Source of the DNA: Aphelocoma coerulescens
Lineage: Eukaryota > Chordata > Aves > Passeriformes > Corvidae
Length of the DNA stretch: 64,000 bases
Assembly (NCBI RefSeq): GCF_041296385.1
Contig: NC_091022.1
Location: 23,021,967-23,085,966, forward strand
Direction: 5' to 3'
Shown: positions 27,230 through 40,420 of the stretch, piece by piece
Position numbering within the stretch: position 1 is the stretch's first letter
How the letters are laid out: each line of letters starts with the position of its first letter
Position numbers and translations under genes: made by a program
The notes under the pieces: generated by a model
What the model was told of the DNA's origin: nothing
Databases searched by the model: none
What the model saw: the letters and a program-made list of their open reading frames with translations, nothing else

Positions 27230-27490
27230 CTCTGAAAGGCACAGTATTTCACTAGCTATTTTGCATGGAGAATTGCCGATCAAAGATATCCCCACTGTGT
27301 ACTCCAGAGCAATAAAAATAAAAAAAACCCACAAGAAGAATTCTTTAGGCGGGTAATGGGCATTTTATTCCTTTTTATGACACTAAACATAGGCAGCTGG
27401 CATAATTACACCACAATAAAGGCATAATGTGCACCTAGCAGAACAAACTCATACTTTTGATAATTAGGCAGAGCAAACACAGTCTGGTAT
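27230..27490. promoter_or_regulatory. Candidate conserved non-coding element with CDX/HOX- and TCF-like words
   Basis: It contains GATCAAAG (27278-27285), TTTTATGAC (27373-27381), ATAATTA (27402-27408) and TAATTAG (27461-27467) within 190 bp. AT content is high and there is no coding frame. The motif mix is typical of developmental enhancers. Function is inferred. Confidence 0.42.
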
Positions 27491-30400
27491 TCAGTCACAT
27501 GGCTTCACTGTCTCCTGGATCTGTCGGAGCCCCTATCCCCCCAGCACATCAGCCCCATTCTTGCAGCTGGATTTAGCTGGGCCCCATGGGGAAGGCTGAG
27601 CAAAAAATGTATCACTAGAACTCTCCTGCACCAAGAGGAATAACCATGCAGCTCCACTGCTTAGAGCAGACAGTCCATGTGCAGCTCCTGGGAGGTAGCT
27701 GGAAACTGCGTGTGGCAGAGCACCAACAGAGGATCAGTCACCTCCTGATCAGCACAGACTGTCCCCACAGGGGAAGGAATGGTGCAGCAGAACCAGCTCC
27801 ACGTGGGCAAAACATATGTGGTACAATGCCAAAGGGAGACCCAAAACATAGGAGAGACTCAGAGCTGTTTCTGGTTTGGCAGCTCTGCCAAGACCAGCTC
27901 CAGTACCTGGAAGGGGCTGAGCAGAGGTATGGGGACACCCCTCTACTGCAGTGGCCAAAAAGATGGTGCCAAAAGGCAAGAACAGAATTAATGTCCCAGG
28001 AAGGCTGAAAGACCCTCACCTACAGAAATAAAGGCCCAGTGTGGACCTGCTGGAGGCTAGCAATTAGCTCTTTGAAAGTTTTGTGCTACCCTTAGTCCTG
28101 GTAGACCTGCCTCCTCCAAAACACACTGTCAGGCTGCAAGCACACTCCTCTGGCAGCTGCAGGTGTCCACATAGGACAGCCCTTCCCTGAGTGAGGAGCG
28201 CAGCCAAGACAGAGATCCCAAATGATCTCTCAAATGTTAACAGCATCAATCAGGGCTGGGCTGACAGAGGTTACCACACTGGGAGACCAGAGAGAACAGG
28301 CTTTCCTGAAATTGGCACCAAACCATACACTAAATGTCTACAGTTTGTTTAAAAATGCATCTGCAGGATGCATGCAAGAGGAGCACTGGTAGAACAGCAC
28401 ACTGAGGTTTCATCTCTACGCCACTAAAACCCTTCGGAGATGTCAACCAATGCTTGGAGGAGAGACAACAGCTCAGCTACACTCCATCCTGCATGGCTTA
28501 ATTGAAGTCATTTGCTTTAAGGTATTTTGAGTGCAGCATTGAAATGCCAGTGTCCTGGCTCAAAGAAAGGTGAGGTGGGTGGAGCTGATCCATCAGCCAT
28601 GAGTGACACCTACACGTTCACCTGTGGATAGGATGCCCAGGAAAACATCAAACAACATGATTACGAGCTTTTGCAACACAACACTGAACACAAGGAAGGA
28701 AAGGTGCATGTTTGTCTGTAAATAAAAGCATCTTGCCCCACCATACCTACTGACACCCAGACGGGACTGCTGAGATCTTGATGGGTACTGGGCAAGCTTG
28801 GGAATGGCCATTTGCTCAGGAGCTTTGATGCCCTATAAAGATGGCAGCAACCCTCATGTGAGAGCACCCAAGGAGAAGATGGTCCTGGTTTGTAGCAGAC
28901 AGTGCCCAGGCAACTGGGAAAACCAGTTACTGTGGGATAGACCCTGGCTGGGCTCATGCTTCAGTGATGAGAGCTGCCCCCCCCAGCAGGGTACAAAATA
29001 AGAGAAGTTTATGCCCAGACAAGGGCAAAAGATGGGTTGTTTTCTAAATAAAAGGAGACCATATGTGTAGACTTTTCAGCCAGTTCTCAGAAAAGCCACT
29101 TTGACAGATTCAATCCTTGGGCTGCAGGCAGAGTTCAAGCAAGGAAACCTGCAAGTGGAAAGAGCAAAAGCCAGAATGAAGCCAGAAGTGCTACGCCAGC
29201 ATGGAGGAAGGATGACGGGAGACTTTTAATCCTAACTCTGAAATCAACTTGCTTAGTAGCCTTGGGGTTCTGAGGGATTTAATTAATTAATTTAATGAGT
29301 GTGAAGTACTGCAAGTTATTAATATACAAATTCCACTACTGTATCTCCCATCTCCCTGCTCACCATCTCTGGCCGCTTTATATTGAGCCCATGAGAAGCC
29401 AAAGCCAAGCCCTGCTATGCCTCTGGGCAATGGGGCAGAGGCTGCACACCAACACTTTCCCAGCCAAGACACCAGCAGCAAAGCCCCAACCCTTTCAGTA
29501 GGACAGTGCAACGTACACAACGCAGGGCACTAGGAACACCTCATTAAAAAAAAAAAAGAAGTTCTGTTCTTCCCACTTACAGGTAAGCCAACGGCTACCA
29601 TAAACAAGCCTTCTGTTGCTGGTGGTGATGGCAAGCAGTCAGTCACTCTCCCTTCTGTAGCTATGTTAACCAGTTAATATTTTAATCCCCAGTGAGAAAA
29701 TCTGATAGCCCATCACACCCTCCCAGAGAACTGCACAAGTCTATTTTCATGCTCCTACATGGAGCTCCTGTCTTTCAAATGCAGAGAAAACCAGCTCCTT
29801 TCCCAGGCACTAGGCAGCTGTGCTAGTACTCAAGTAAAGCTCCAGATGAAAGGCTGGGATGCAGGGATGCTCTGTCCCTTGCCTTTCCCATGGGACTATA
29901 GGAAAGGCCATCTTTCATGCATTGTGCCTTCAACTCCCAGCTCCTCCTGGCCTGGAATGCAGCACACGTTGTAGGATTATTGTAAAACATGCCCTGCCTC
30001 TAATCCCTTCTCCTCCAGCCTTGCTCTGGTATCGACTGCACGGAGCTGTGTTAGGCCTGGGGTCAGCTTCCCTCTCACAATACCAGGGCATGCAGAAGGT
30101 TCCAGCTTCTCTGGTGGACCTCAGTACTTGAGACACAGGGAAATGCAGGATGCTCCACAGCTTCACATAGGCAGGTGAGGCTGGAGGCCCCAGCTTCTGC
30201 CAAGAGCACCAATGCCCTGTAGGCACAGCTGCAGTCCTGAGTGCAGGTGAAATTCCAGACCTGTGCCAGACTGACATCCAGCTCACAAAGGCCTAATTTG
30301 GACCATTCCTGTGGTTCCCCTGGCTTGCTTCTGGCCTGCCATGCTAAGGGCACCAAGTCCGGGTGCAAGCTCTTTCTAAAACTTTGGCACCTACAGCACA

Positions 30401-31487
30401 CACCCCCATAAAGAGGCAGGACCAGGAGTGTCAGCATGGCTCCTTCCTCAACCTGCAAGCAGCAACCAGACCCACGGAACAAAGGTCTGAGCAGTACGTT
30501 TAACCTCAGCAGCAGCACACACAGAGCCAGATGGAAACCAGGAGGCTCCTTGGTGCAGGGGACAGATGTTCAAATCCCCCAGTACGAGGAACACAGGCAC
30601 AGTGAGGTGCAGCCGAGCAATATGGCACTCAGCAGGAAGAGCAGCACGCAAGGTCTGAGCAGCTGCCTTTCTGCCTTTTGCCTGCAGCTAAAATAATGTG
30701 TGTAGAAATGCCAACCTGCCTCCAACCATTTGCATAGACAAGGATGCTTCCAGTAAAGCGACCACTGCAGTGTGCTCAGCAAACCACTGCTCAGAATTTC
30801 ACCTAGAAGGCAAATCTTTTGCTCTGGTTAAAAAAAGCTCAAAGGCAACAAATTCTACTCTCTGCTTTGTCCAGTAGCTGCAGGCTGCATGGGGCCAAGG
30901 AACATAATTGTGCTCCTCAGTTTCTCTTGAATCAATACCTTCTGACCTTACCTGAGAGCCCTCTGTATCACATGTGGCTACAGGAGGCCCTGGTTCTTAC
31001 TGAAGCCCAAAGGCACTGCCAAGTAATAAAGTCTGCCTTGGTATTTTCCCAGCTCAAACATCTAGGGGCTGGGCAGACAGCATCAGGAGTGGAGACTGTA
31101 CATGGCACCCAAGGGAAATACCCCTTCTTTCCCTGCTCATGTACTCTGAGTTTCAGTGATGCATCCCAAGGAATGCAGACAGTCCACATCGAAATGCAAG
31201 GGCAAAGGAAGTATCATAGCACACAGGGCAAGCAGGAGGGGAGAAGTGATGACCAACTGTCTGCTTCTAGGCAGGACCAGCTCCACCCAAACCATCCCCA
31301 CCACATTCTTCTGAACTCCCAAGAACTAGAGGTCCCATATTCCTGCTCTTTTCCATGTAGACTGTTTACTGATCTCCTTGCAGCAGGTAAGGATGTGATT
31401 GAGAACCATACACCACTACCAGCCAGAAACCGAGCACTTTCATTCCTCAAAAATGATTTGTGCTTAGTCTTCTCTAGGCTGAATATC

Positions 31488-31855
31488 CCAGATCACAGAA
31501 GCCATCAGGTTGGAAAAGACCGCTGGGATCATCAAGTCTAACCTATGACCTAACACCACCTTGTCAACTAGACCATGGCACTGAGTGCCACATCCAGTCT
31601 TTCCCTCAAACACCTCCAGGGACGGTGACTCCACCACCTCCCTGGGCAGCCCATTCTAATATCTAATCACCCTTTCTGTGAAGAAATTCTTCCTAATGTC
31701 CAACTTAAACATCCCCTGGCGCAGCTGGAGGCTTTGTCCTCTAAATCCCTCAATCTTCCTTTGGAGATCATGTCTTCCAGTTCTCTGACCCTTCTTCTGT
31801 TCCTCTCTGGGTTTTTCCACCTGTGCCAGGTCCTCCCCAAATGCAGTATGTGAAA
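31488..31855 (-). repeat. CR1 LINE, 3' end, neoavian type
   Basis: Read on the plus strand it begins with the CR1 tail complement (ATCACAGAAGCCATCAGGTTGG) and passes through ACACCACCTTGTCAACTAG, GACTCCACCACCTCCCTGGG and GAAATTCTTCCTAATGTCC. These are hallmark words of avian CR1 3' regions. The first 250 bp are well preserved; the rest appears to have an internal deletion and more decay. The orientation is the same as ERI3 transcription. Confidence 0.92.
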
Positions 31856-33489
31856 CTCATTTGTTCCAAAGGCTAAGACCAGGCTGCAAAACACCCTTTC
31901 CAGGAAAAGAGGTTAACTTTAACATGCACCTAGCACATTTTAGCATGTATTAGCAAAAGAGAATGTAAGAGTACCCCTGATGGTAAACAAGTTAACCTGT
32001 GTGTGAGATGCCATGAGAACACATACAGCATAGCTACAAGAAGGACAGAAGGATGGAAGGAAGTTCCAGGAAGAGCTTGTTGTAAATAGGACCAAAATAC
32101 TCATGCGTACCCTTTACCCTGGAGTAGCTCCAAGTGGCTTCCATATAACTTACATTAACCCTCAGGGGATCACATCTTTCCTGTCTCTCCAAACAATTTG
32201 TACAGACACAAGTTCCACAGAAAACTGCTTCTGTGTTTTGATGATGTAATTTACAAAAAAAAAACCCAAAACCAAAAACCAAAGGAGAGAGAAACAAAAT
32301 CATTTGATTTAGGCAAAAATGGACACTGCTTATTTCTGCCCTCCTGAGATGGGCATGTATGTTATCGTTCAAGTCATGTAAAACCAGTGAAGCCTCCAGG
32401 CTGCATCTAGAGCCCCTCTCAGCTGTAGCAAGACCAGCTCCTGAGACTGCAAGGAAAGGAAATGAAATGTGAGGCTGGGATCATTACTTTGAAACTATAT
32501 GAAACTATAAGCTCGTGCCGCTGAGCCAAAGCCTGTTATATCGACATGGGTTTGTGTCACCCAGCAGCAGACATCATTCTCCATCTCTGCCTGCTCAGTT
32601 CCCCTCCTCCCAGGACAGCTGGCAGCACGGTCACCTGCAATGCTCTGCAAAATCTAGCTACAGAAAGCTCCCAACACCTTGCCCAGGTTAAGTTATAGGA
32701 CTGAGGTACTGCAGAGTGGAAAGTATCCTTCTGACTACTCCCATCATGCTTGGAAGCTGCTGGCAAAGCACAAAGTGCCACTTGTAGAGGAGTAAATAGC
32801 AAAAACCTCAAATTCCCTTCCCTGGTACAGAGAGCCGAGAGGGAGGTGTTGTTTCTTAAAGCCTGCAATGTTTAAAAGTCACTGAATTTGTACCTCTGCT
32901 GTCACAGAAGATACTCCTACTCTGTGTCTCCAGACACCAGCTTAGGCAGCAGCTCTGAGGCACAGAGACAGCCTTACCTGACAGTGAGTCCCAGGCTGAG
33001 AAGGTCTGGGGCAGAGCCATGAACAACAACTACTGTCCACGTAGCCCACACGCCGTGCCTGTGCTTTCTTTGTTTTTTGTGGAAGAGGATGTCAAAATCA
33101 ACCCTGCTGGTTACTCTGTATTATGTGAGCACTCTACCTTAGCATGTATCACGAACCCACTACAACAACAACCCCTTGGTCCATCTGGTTACAACTTGTA
33201 GGGAAACTGAGGCATCAACCCATCCTGTACCTTCTTCTCATGAATCCAGGAAGACAAAAGGGAAAAGACTGCCAAAAACTTCCAGAATCCCCTGTCTATT
33301 GGTTTTCCTTGGAAGTACATTTTTACTCAGCACTCCTTATCAAGTAAGAAAGGAAGGACAACTTGCTCTGCAGAAGGACAGAAAGGGCTGCTCCTTTAAG
33401 GCTTCTCCTCGATGCCCTTTCCCGTTGAGATGACTATCCTCAACTCCCTCCTCATCTCCCTCCCTTTGATTTAAGAGTTCCTCTCTTGG

Positions 33490-33900
33490 CCCTGACAGTA
33501 AGGTATTTCTGTCCCACAGATTATAACTCACTCTGGGCTATTATTCAACTCCCAAGCCCTGGCCCTGCTGCATTTAGTCCAAACATAATATCCTTCATGC
33601 ATATATTATCTGTCTCCCTATTATCTGGAATCATTTCGGAATTAAATTTCAGTCCTGCAATATTGGCTTGAAGAGCGGCTCGCTTTATGGGCTAGTCAAA
33701 GGTTAGAATACCAATCAAAATAACACTGCCGATGCAGAGAGACATTTTAATATTCCAAAACCCGGTAATTGTAAAAGGACATAATATTTTTTCCCTGATT
33801 ACCCCAAAGGCAACACATGTTAACAAGGCAAGGGAGAGAGTGAAAGAAATTTCAGAGTTCAGACAGCTGCACGACAGATTTAAAGGAGAAGTCGTGGATG
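33490..33900. promoter_or_regulatory. Candidate conserved non-coding element, about 400 bp
   Basis: This long AT-rich block includes CATGCATATATTATCTG, TTTCGGAATTAAATTTCAG, CTAGTCAAAGGTTAG, CCAATCAAAATAACAC and CCGGTAATTGTAAAAGG. Several CpGs are retained in otherwise AT-rich sequence, which suggests constraint. Its open frames look non-coding. Confidence 0.45.
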
Positions 33901-34224
33901 GCTGCTGCTCCAGCCGCAGAGAAGGAGGGCTCCTCTGCCCGTGCCAGAGGTGCCGCATTCCCCAGGATGCTTCCCCCTCCGTTCCCAGACTCGTGATGTT
34001 CATGCTGTCTGGAAGCCAGCACGTCCCAAGCCAGGAGCCCTCCAGAGTGCTCTCACTGCAAGGGAACAGAGCAGCCAGAGCTGTGCAAGACTGACGAGCA
34101 AAGATCATCACGATAGAAGAGACAGCCATGATCGGCTGGCCTTACCTGCACAGGCCACAGCACTGCCCCAAATTCCTGTCTGAACCAGAGCTGATGTTTT
34201 TAGGAAAAAACCCTTCCCTCCTGA

Positions 34225-35445
34225 GCCGGATAATCCACCACAGACCTTGGTAAGTTGTTCCAAAGGTTAATTACCCCACACTGTAAAGATCTGCACCTGA
34301 ATTACCTTGCTTTGGCTTCCAGGAACTGGAACTGCTTATGCTTTTGTCTGCTTCTGTGAAGGAACCTCTTGCCACGTCTTTAGATACTTGACAACTACCC
34401 TTCCCTGGAACCCTTAATGGCTCCCAGGGTTGTTACTGCATGGCGAGTGCTCCTTTGGTCTTGCAGTTCTCATCCAGTCTTCAAGTTTCCAGAATTCTTT
34501 CTGATGCAGATGGGACCCAATATCCCATACTGGTCAAACCAGACCCAAAGAAAGAAATGATCCAGCCCCTCTGCTCCTCCTCACCATTGCCTGTTTATAA
34601 ATCCAACAGCAGATGCCTTCTGGATGCAGTACCTGCACGTTATCGAAAATGATTTTTATGTTTTCTTTCAGGGCATTGACAAAAGTGTTAAATACAAGAG
34701 GTCTGAGAAATAGATCCCTGTGGGACCCCACTAGGAAGATATGCACTCCATGATGATTATCCATTTACAATTAAATGCTAGGAGCTGTCAGTTTGCTCTT
34801 TCTTAATCAATGTAATGTGTGCCATGTTGATTTTGTATCACTCTTGTTTCTTAATCAAAATGTCATAAGGTACCAAGTCAAATGCCTTCCAGAAGTATAT
34901 TACATTGACATGGTTACCTTTATCAACCAAACATGTATTCTCATAAAAAAAATATCAAGTTAGTTTGAAAAAGATCTAGTTTCCATAAATCCACATTGAT
35001 TGGCATTATATTATCCTCTTTTCATTCTTTATTAATCAACTATGATATCTGGCTTTTCATTACTTTGCCCAGAATTAATGTCAAGATGATAGGGCTATAA
35101 TTACTTCATCGGTCATCCCATTTGCCCTTCTAAATTACTGGTACAACATTAGCTTTCTTCCAGCCCTCTAGAACTTCCCCCTTGTTCAAAGACTTATTAA
35201 TAGTCCAGGGCATCTCAGCCAGCTCTTTAAAACTCCTGTAAACCAGCTATGCAAAATGCCAACCAATTCACCACTTGACTTTACAAGAAAACTCCGTTGT
35301 AACAGCAAACCTCTTGCTCAGCAACATGGCAACCTCTGCCTTTCTGTATATATGGAGCAAAGTATTTATTAAACACAGTCATTTTGCTGTTATAAGCAAT
35401 TCCTTCCATTTCCTTCCAACTGTGAACCAATGCCATTCCACAGAC
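34225..35445 (-). repeat. Ancient CR1 LINE, turtle/crocodilian-like type, with decayed reverse transcriptase
   Basis: On the plus strand, ordered blocks match the reverse complement of old reptile-type CR1: GGTAAGTTGTTCCAAAGG, CCTGTGGGACCCCACTAG, AATGTGTGCCATGTTGA, GTACCAAGTCAAATGCC, ACAACATTAGCTTTCTTCC and CAGCCAGCTCTTTAAAACTC. On the minus strand the GVPQGS-LGP-LFNIFIN region of the RT survives as a degenerate GSHRDLFLRPLVFNTFVN (within 34534-34764). A deletion of several hundred bp of the expected element lies near 34618-34640. It cannot make a functional enzyme. Confidence 0.88.
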
Positions 35446-36550
35446 ACTTTCCTTTCCTCATCTCCCTGAAAGAGATACCCTAACTCCCCTGAGCTCCAGA
35501 GTCACATTTCTCCTTGTGTTTCCTTTCACAACCTCTCCAGTTTCTGCCCTCTGAGACTTTCCAAAGCCAAGAGCTTCACCAATGGAGTGAGGAGCCAAGC
35601 AAGCCCAGGCCCCACTGAAGGAAGGTATGCCAGAGTCTCAGAACTGGCATCCATGCTGCAAACCAGCAAAGCCCTGGGCACAGTTCTCTGCAGTTAGGAG
35701 GCAACATTTATTCATGTGCTTGATGCTCTGGCCATGAAGCACTTTGCCTCATCTGGTATTTCTAACCTTACCAGGCATTTTATATTCCCTGGAGCCAGTA
35801 ACTCAATACACAGGAAATTGATAACAATCGCTGTAAGTCCTCAAGAAGTTAGACCTCAAGAAAGCAACTTCCAGGTATATGGGTAACACATAAACCATTT
35901 CTCACCCCTTTCAATGATTTTCATCCAAAGCACTCAAGACACTTCAGCACCAAGTGCCTGAGAAGTACTCAGAGCCCCTCCTCCCACTCCAAAGGCAGAA
36001 GGAATTGTTAATTCAGAGGAGAAACAGAAAGCTGTTAGCAAATCTTTGTTTGTATAAGATGTGTTTATTTCTAGTAGCCAAATATTAACAAAAACATCCT
36101 ATTACATGCTTCCTCTGACAGATTTCATAACGCAAGTAAGTGACCTTAAAACATTTGTGCATGTTTATTAACAGTTCGCTTCCAAACAGGAATATCTACA
36201 GATCAATAAAGGCTGACCCTGGAAAAGGCCAGCTCTGTGCACAGCCATAGCACCCCAGCATGGTCACATTGTGCTCCCCAAGGCTCTGTCAACTCTGTTT
36301 CATCATGCCCAGAGAAGGAAAATTGCATTCCTTCACACACATCATTCAACTCTTGATTTTCATCAAAACTCTCCTGAATTTCAGGATGTCAAACCAAGAC
36401 CAGTTTTCTGTCACTCCTAAAGCAACCACTATTACTGTATCTAAAGACATGCTGCACCCTCTGAACAGAAATCAAAGATGGTCAAAGATGCCAGGGTAGC
36501 TGTGCAGAGAAAGGGACAGTTCTGTGATGGGTATGAAGATTGTCTTCTTT

Positions 36551-36574
36551 AAAAAAAAAAAAGATATATATATA
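36551..36574. repeat. Simple repeat, A12 then (TA)n
   Basis: A run of 12 A is followed by a short TA dinucleotide repeat. No retroposon body was recognised on either side. Confidence 0.85.
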
Positions 36575-39500
36575 ATTTGAGAAACAAGGAAGAAAACAAA
36601 CCCTTAGTGGATACATAAAACACTCCTCTTATCTTTTAAATGCAAAACATCCAGAGAATAAATGGAAGATCAGGATAGTGTACACATGTTAAGAATAACT
36701 TCCACAGCCAGTTCTAGAGTCACAGAGCCCACAAGTGCCTTTCTGCCAGCCCTCCAACAAGTTTTGCTGCGCTGGAAAAGACAATTGAGCAAGAATATGA
36801 CCAAGGTCTCAAATCAAGAATAACACGATGAAGAACACTAGAAACACATTTTCTTTCACACAATACAAGACCTACGCCCAAGAAAATGATCTGACAATAA
36901 ATAGGCTGAAAAGAAACAAAGGGACCTGCATCTTCACACAACTTAAGAGTACACAGAGTATAAATGATACATCATTAAATAGCAAAAATCATTGCTGCAG
37001 GATGCTGTAGAAACTGAAAGCATGAGCAGATTCAGAAAAGGGTGTACAAGTTTCTGGTAGACAGACATGGTAAAAACAGTGGGTGCTAGATACAGTGGTC
37101 CAGGGACAGCTCTCAGTTCTTGAGGAGACAGTTGCTGGGAATCAGAGAAAGCTGACTCGAGCCATGCTCTCCCTGTTACACCTGTGAGCATTGGCTACTG
37201 GTCTCTGGCATAATCTGGGTTACATCTTTAGTCTGGCCGTTTTGATACCCTCATCATCCTTCTAATGTTCTTCTTGCACAAGCTCATTGTAAGAAAATCT
37301 ATCTTCACCCCTCTTCTTCCACCCCCTCCCTCCATCAAACCACTCTCCATTCAGTGATGTGCTCCCAGCCCAGTGGTGCTGGCAACTCCTACTGCCTGCT
37401 GGCTTTCCCATTCCCAGGCTCTTGGACACCCTGTGATTGCAGGCACTGTGTCCTCAGCCTAACACACCACTGGTTCCAGCCTCTGGGGTGAGGATTCATC
37501 ACAGAACCAACCATGCTGCTAACTCAAGTGGGACCTGGAAAACAAACCACAGAGGCTCCTGAAAGAGCACAGGGAGCACAAATGAAAGCTGATCCTTGTG
37601 TTAGAATAAGCAGTAATGGATTTACCCAGGCTACCTGAGGATATTCTCAAGGCAGTAGCTTGCTTGCAGCTTGCTAGCTGCAGGAGCTTTCCTTTTTGCA
37701 TAAATCTTGACCCATGGCCTCCTGCTTTCTGCACATACTACTCCCCTGTTGTCCCTCTCTCCTGACATGAAGCACTCTCTGTTATTTCCACCCTGAGCAT
37801 CCAGCTCCAGTGATGTAGCTCAGGTTCTGCACCTCAGCCTTAACCCACGGGGCCTCTGCGGATCGACATGACAGGTACCTAAGGAGAACTGGCAGATGGG
37901 ATGGTGGCTCTCTGTTGAGATGGTTTAGGGGGATATCTGAAATGTTGCAGCATTCAAAGAAAGCCTCCTCTGCTTTCTGCTGCCCTCCCATAAGGCTGAG
38001 CTAATCGAAGTGAAGAACATGATAAACTCTCTGCCCCGAGTCAGCTCACACTGACAGTTCACTAGAGATACAAGATCGCTCAGTGACATTAAAAATGTCA
38101 GCAAACACCGATCAAGCTTGATGGAAGGGATGCATTAGCAGGCTGGGGGGGCACAGGGCAAGGTAAAACTTCAGCAAACATGGTCAAGTGCATAGGCAGC
38201 TTTCTTTCCCCACTCTCTCCTCCACAGAAGGCTTTATTACAGATCCCAAGACACAGTGGCCACCATTGCAGCAGTCAGATGTGGAGTTCAGCACCACCTG
38301 AACGGCCAGATCAATCCAACAAGGTTTGCCTGAGGCAAAACAAGCATGGCAGCTACCGGGGGCACTTCCTGTCTCCAGCTTGCCTGAGAGGGAGGTCTTG
38401 GAAATTGTGAAAGCTGCCTGCAGGCACAAGGTTCTCACCTCAACTGCTCCTGCAGCACAGCAATGAAAAGGAAGTTTATTGGCAAATGAACTGAGAAAGA
38501 CTCTCTCATCACTGCGGGAAGAAGATGTGCTGAGCTCTGGAGCATTCTACTCTCTGGCAGAGGGAGTCCAGACAAGGACTGTTTTTTAAAATGACACAAA
38601 ACAGAGACAAAGAGGACCTGAAGCTGTGTGTGCATGGGCAGAGGGAATCTGGAAAGTATTTTGTTGCTACTGCACTATACATAGATACACAAACTTGTCT
38701 GTGTGTAATCCTACTTCAGCATTGCCTGGTAGTTGTAGCAGGAGCTCCCTAATTCAGAAAGGTCCTCTTGTTATCACTGCTCATAAGCAGAGACTCAAAG
38801 GAGGTACAGCAGGTGCAGGTGGGGCCATCCTGCAGGAAACTGCTCTCTGTCACATGTGCCTGTTTTCTTGAGATCTGAAACATTCAAGTCTCTGCATTAT
38901 CCATGACCTAAAAATCAACTGTTTCACACTCCAAGCCCCACCCACCCCACACCACCTTCACTTACTTCATGGATCAGGTCAGAGGCAGACTCAGCCTAGG
39001 AAGTATTTCTAGGTCAGGAATGTGCTAGAGGGAGGGGAAAAGGGGCCACCTGAGCTATGCAGGAAAGAATGGGGTGTGTGTGGGGGCGGTTGTTACCTGT
39101 CCACTCTTATCATCTTATCTGTTTTACACTGGGAGCTCAGTCAATAGAGACTGAGTCTCTGCTGGGTCCGTCTGCTTGGACAGAATCAGTTATCTAGGCT
39201 GGAAATCCTCTCTTGTGAAAACACACAGGCAGTTGCCCCACAAGCACCTGAAAGCAGTGTGGCATAGAAAGATCACCACCCTGGGGTAAGAGCAAGTCCC
39301 AGGGGAAGCAGCTCTTAGCCACAGGACAGGAGAGGTCTCTGCTCCCCTCTGCAACATGGGTCACTTCCCAGAGGGACGCAGGGTCCCTGGAACCATTCTG
39401 TGTCAGAGGGTGTCAGGTATTAAAGTGTCAGAAAAACTTCATTGTTTTTAAGGGACTAGAGGGGTTGGAAAAGATCAGCATTTCTCTCTCACATTCCTGC

Positions 39501-40189
39501 ACGATCTGAAGGAGGTTGAAACTTTACTTTCCAGTAACACATCTGCAGAGGAGGACAACCCAACCCACGTGCCCCCATCCTACGTGCTCAACATGTTATC
39601 CTTTCAGGGAGCTGGGTAGGGGAACATTTCATTGCAACAACTTCCCTCCTGCTCCTGCATTTAGCTCTGTGCTTGGGACTTCATGGATGCTCAGCAGCCC
39701 TCAGCTTAGTATCACAGTATTTGCTGACATGCAATACATGAACGCTCATCTTGAAGAAGAGACACTTGCCTGGACATCTACATAATGATGAATCCCAGCT
39801 CCTAACACACTAAATCCAGGAGCCTTGAACTATGGGAAAGAGCCATAAGTCATTCATCCTGAGGCCCAGAGGAGGAGCATGGATGGATCAACCTACTTCT
39901 TAGCAAACATCACAGTACACAGGGATTTTTTTTCAAGTATTATTATTCTGCAGCCATCAACCTGCTGGTTATATAGCTGCTATCCATTCACCGGAAGTTT
40001 AGTGAACTTCAAATGGCGATCATTAATGGTCACTGAACTGCAGAATGCCCCAATGTGCTTTCAGATTTCATTTACCAAGGACCAGCAATCAGCCAAAAGA
40101 TTTGCTCTGACAGCAGGGAAATACAAGACCCTTTGACAAGTTCAGCCAGGAATGTGCTGCCAGCATCCCTTGTTAAGTTCATGTTCTAC

Positions 40190-40420
40190 CCTATTTGACG
40201 GAACAGATCATGCAAATTGTCCTTCTGCGGCCGCTCAGCCTGTCACTCATGCTTCCATTTAAAACAATAAATAAATAAAAGAACAAAAGAAAAGCCCGCA
40301 AGAACAACGAGCTGTTTATAAGCAAATTCCGCTTACTGAGCCCCCTAATTACCAGGAAAAGGCATAGAAACCCAAATAAAGCACTAAATTGGATGGGGGA
40401 AGGGAATCTTACTCATCTAA
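40190..40420. promoter_or_regulatory. Candidate conserved non-coding element with POU octamer
   Basis: A perfect octamer ATGCAAAT (40210-40217) is followed by a NotI-type CpG cluster (GCGGCCGC), AACAATAAATAAATAAAAG and CCCCTAATTACC. CpGs retained in an AT-rich context suggest constraint. It lies about 0.8 kb past the exon at 41183-41255 in the transcription direction. Confidence 0.42.

Noticed and set aside
30819..31541. Longest open frame in the window (240 codons, plus strand)
   Set aside because: No recognisable domain, no codon-level signal of protein, and its 3' end runs into the CR1 tail at 31488. A frame this long is plausible by chance in 64 kb.
33190..33220. GTAGGGAAACTGAGGCATC, like a reversed MIR core
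   Set aside because: A single short word without supporting flanks.
39255..39405. GTGTGGCATAGAAAGATCACC and later text faintly like a MIR SINE
   Set aside because: The order and the key CTCAGTTTCC word are missing, so it is too weak to list.
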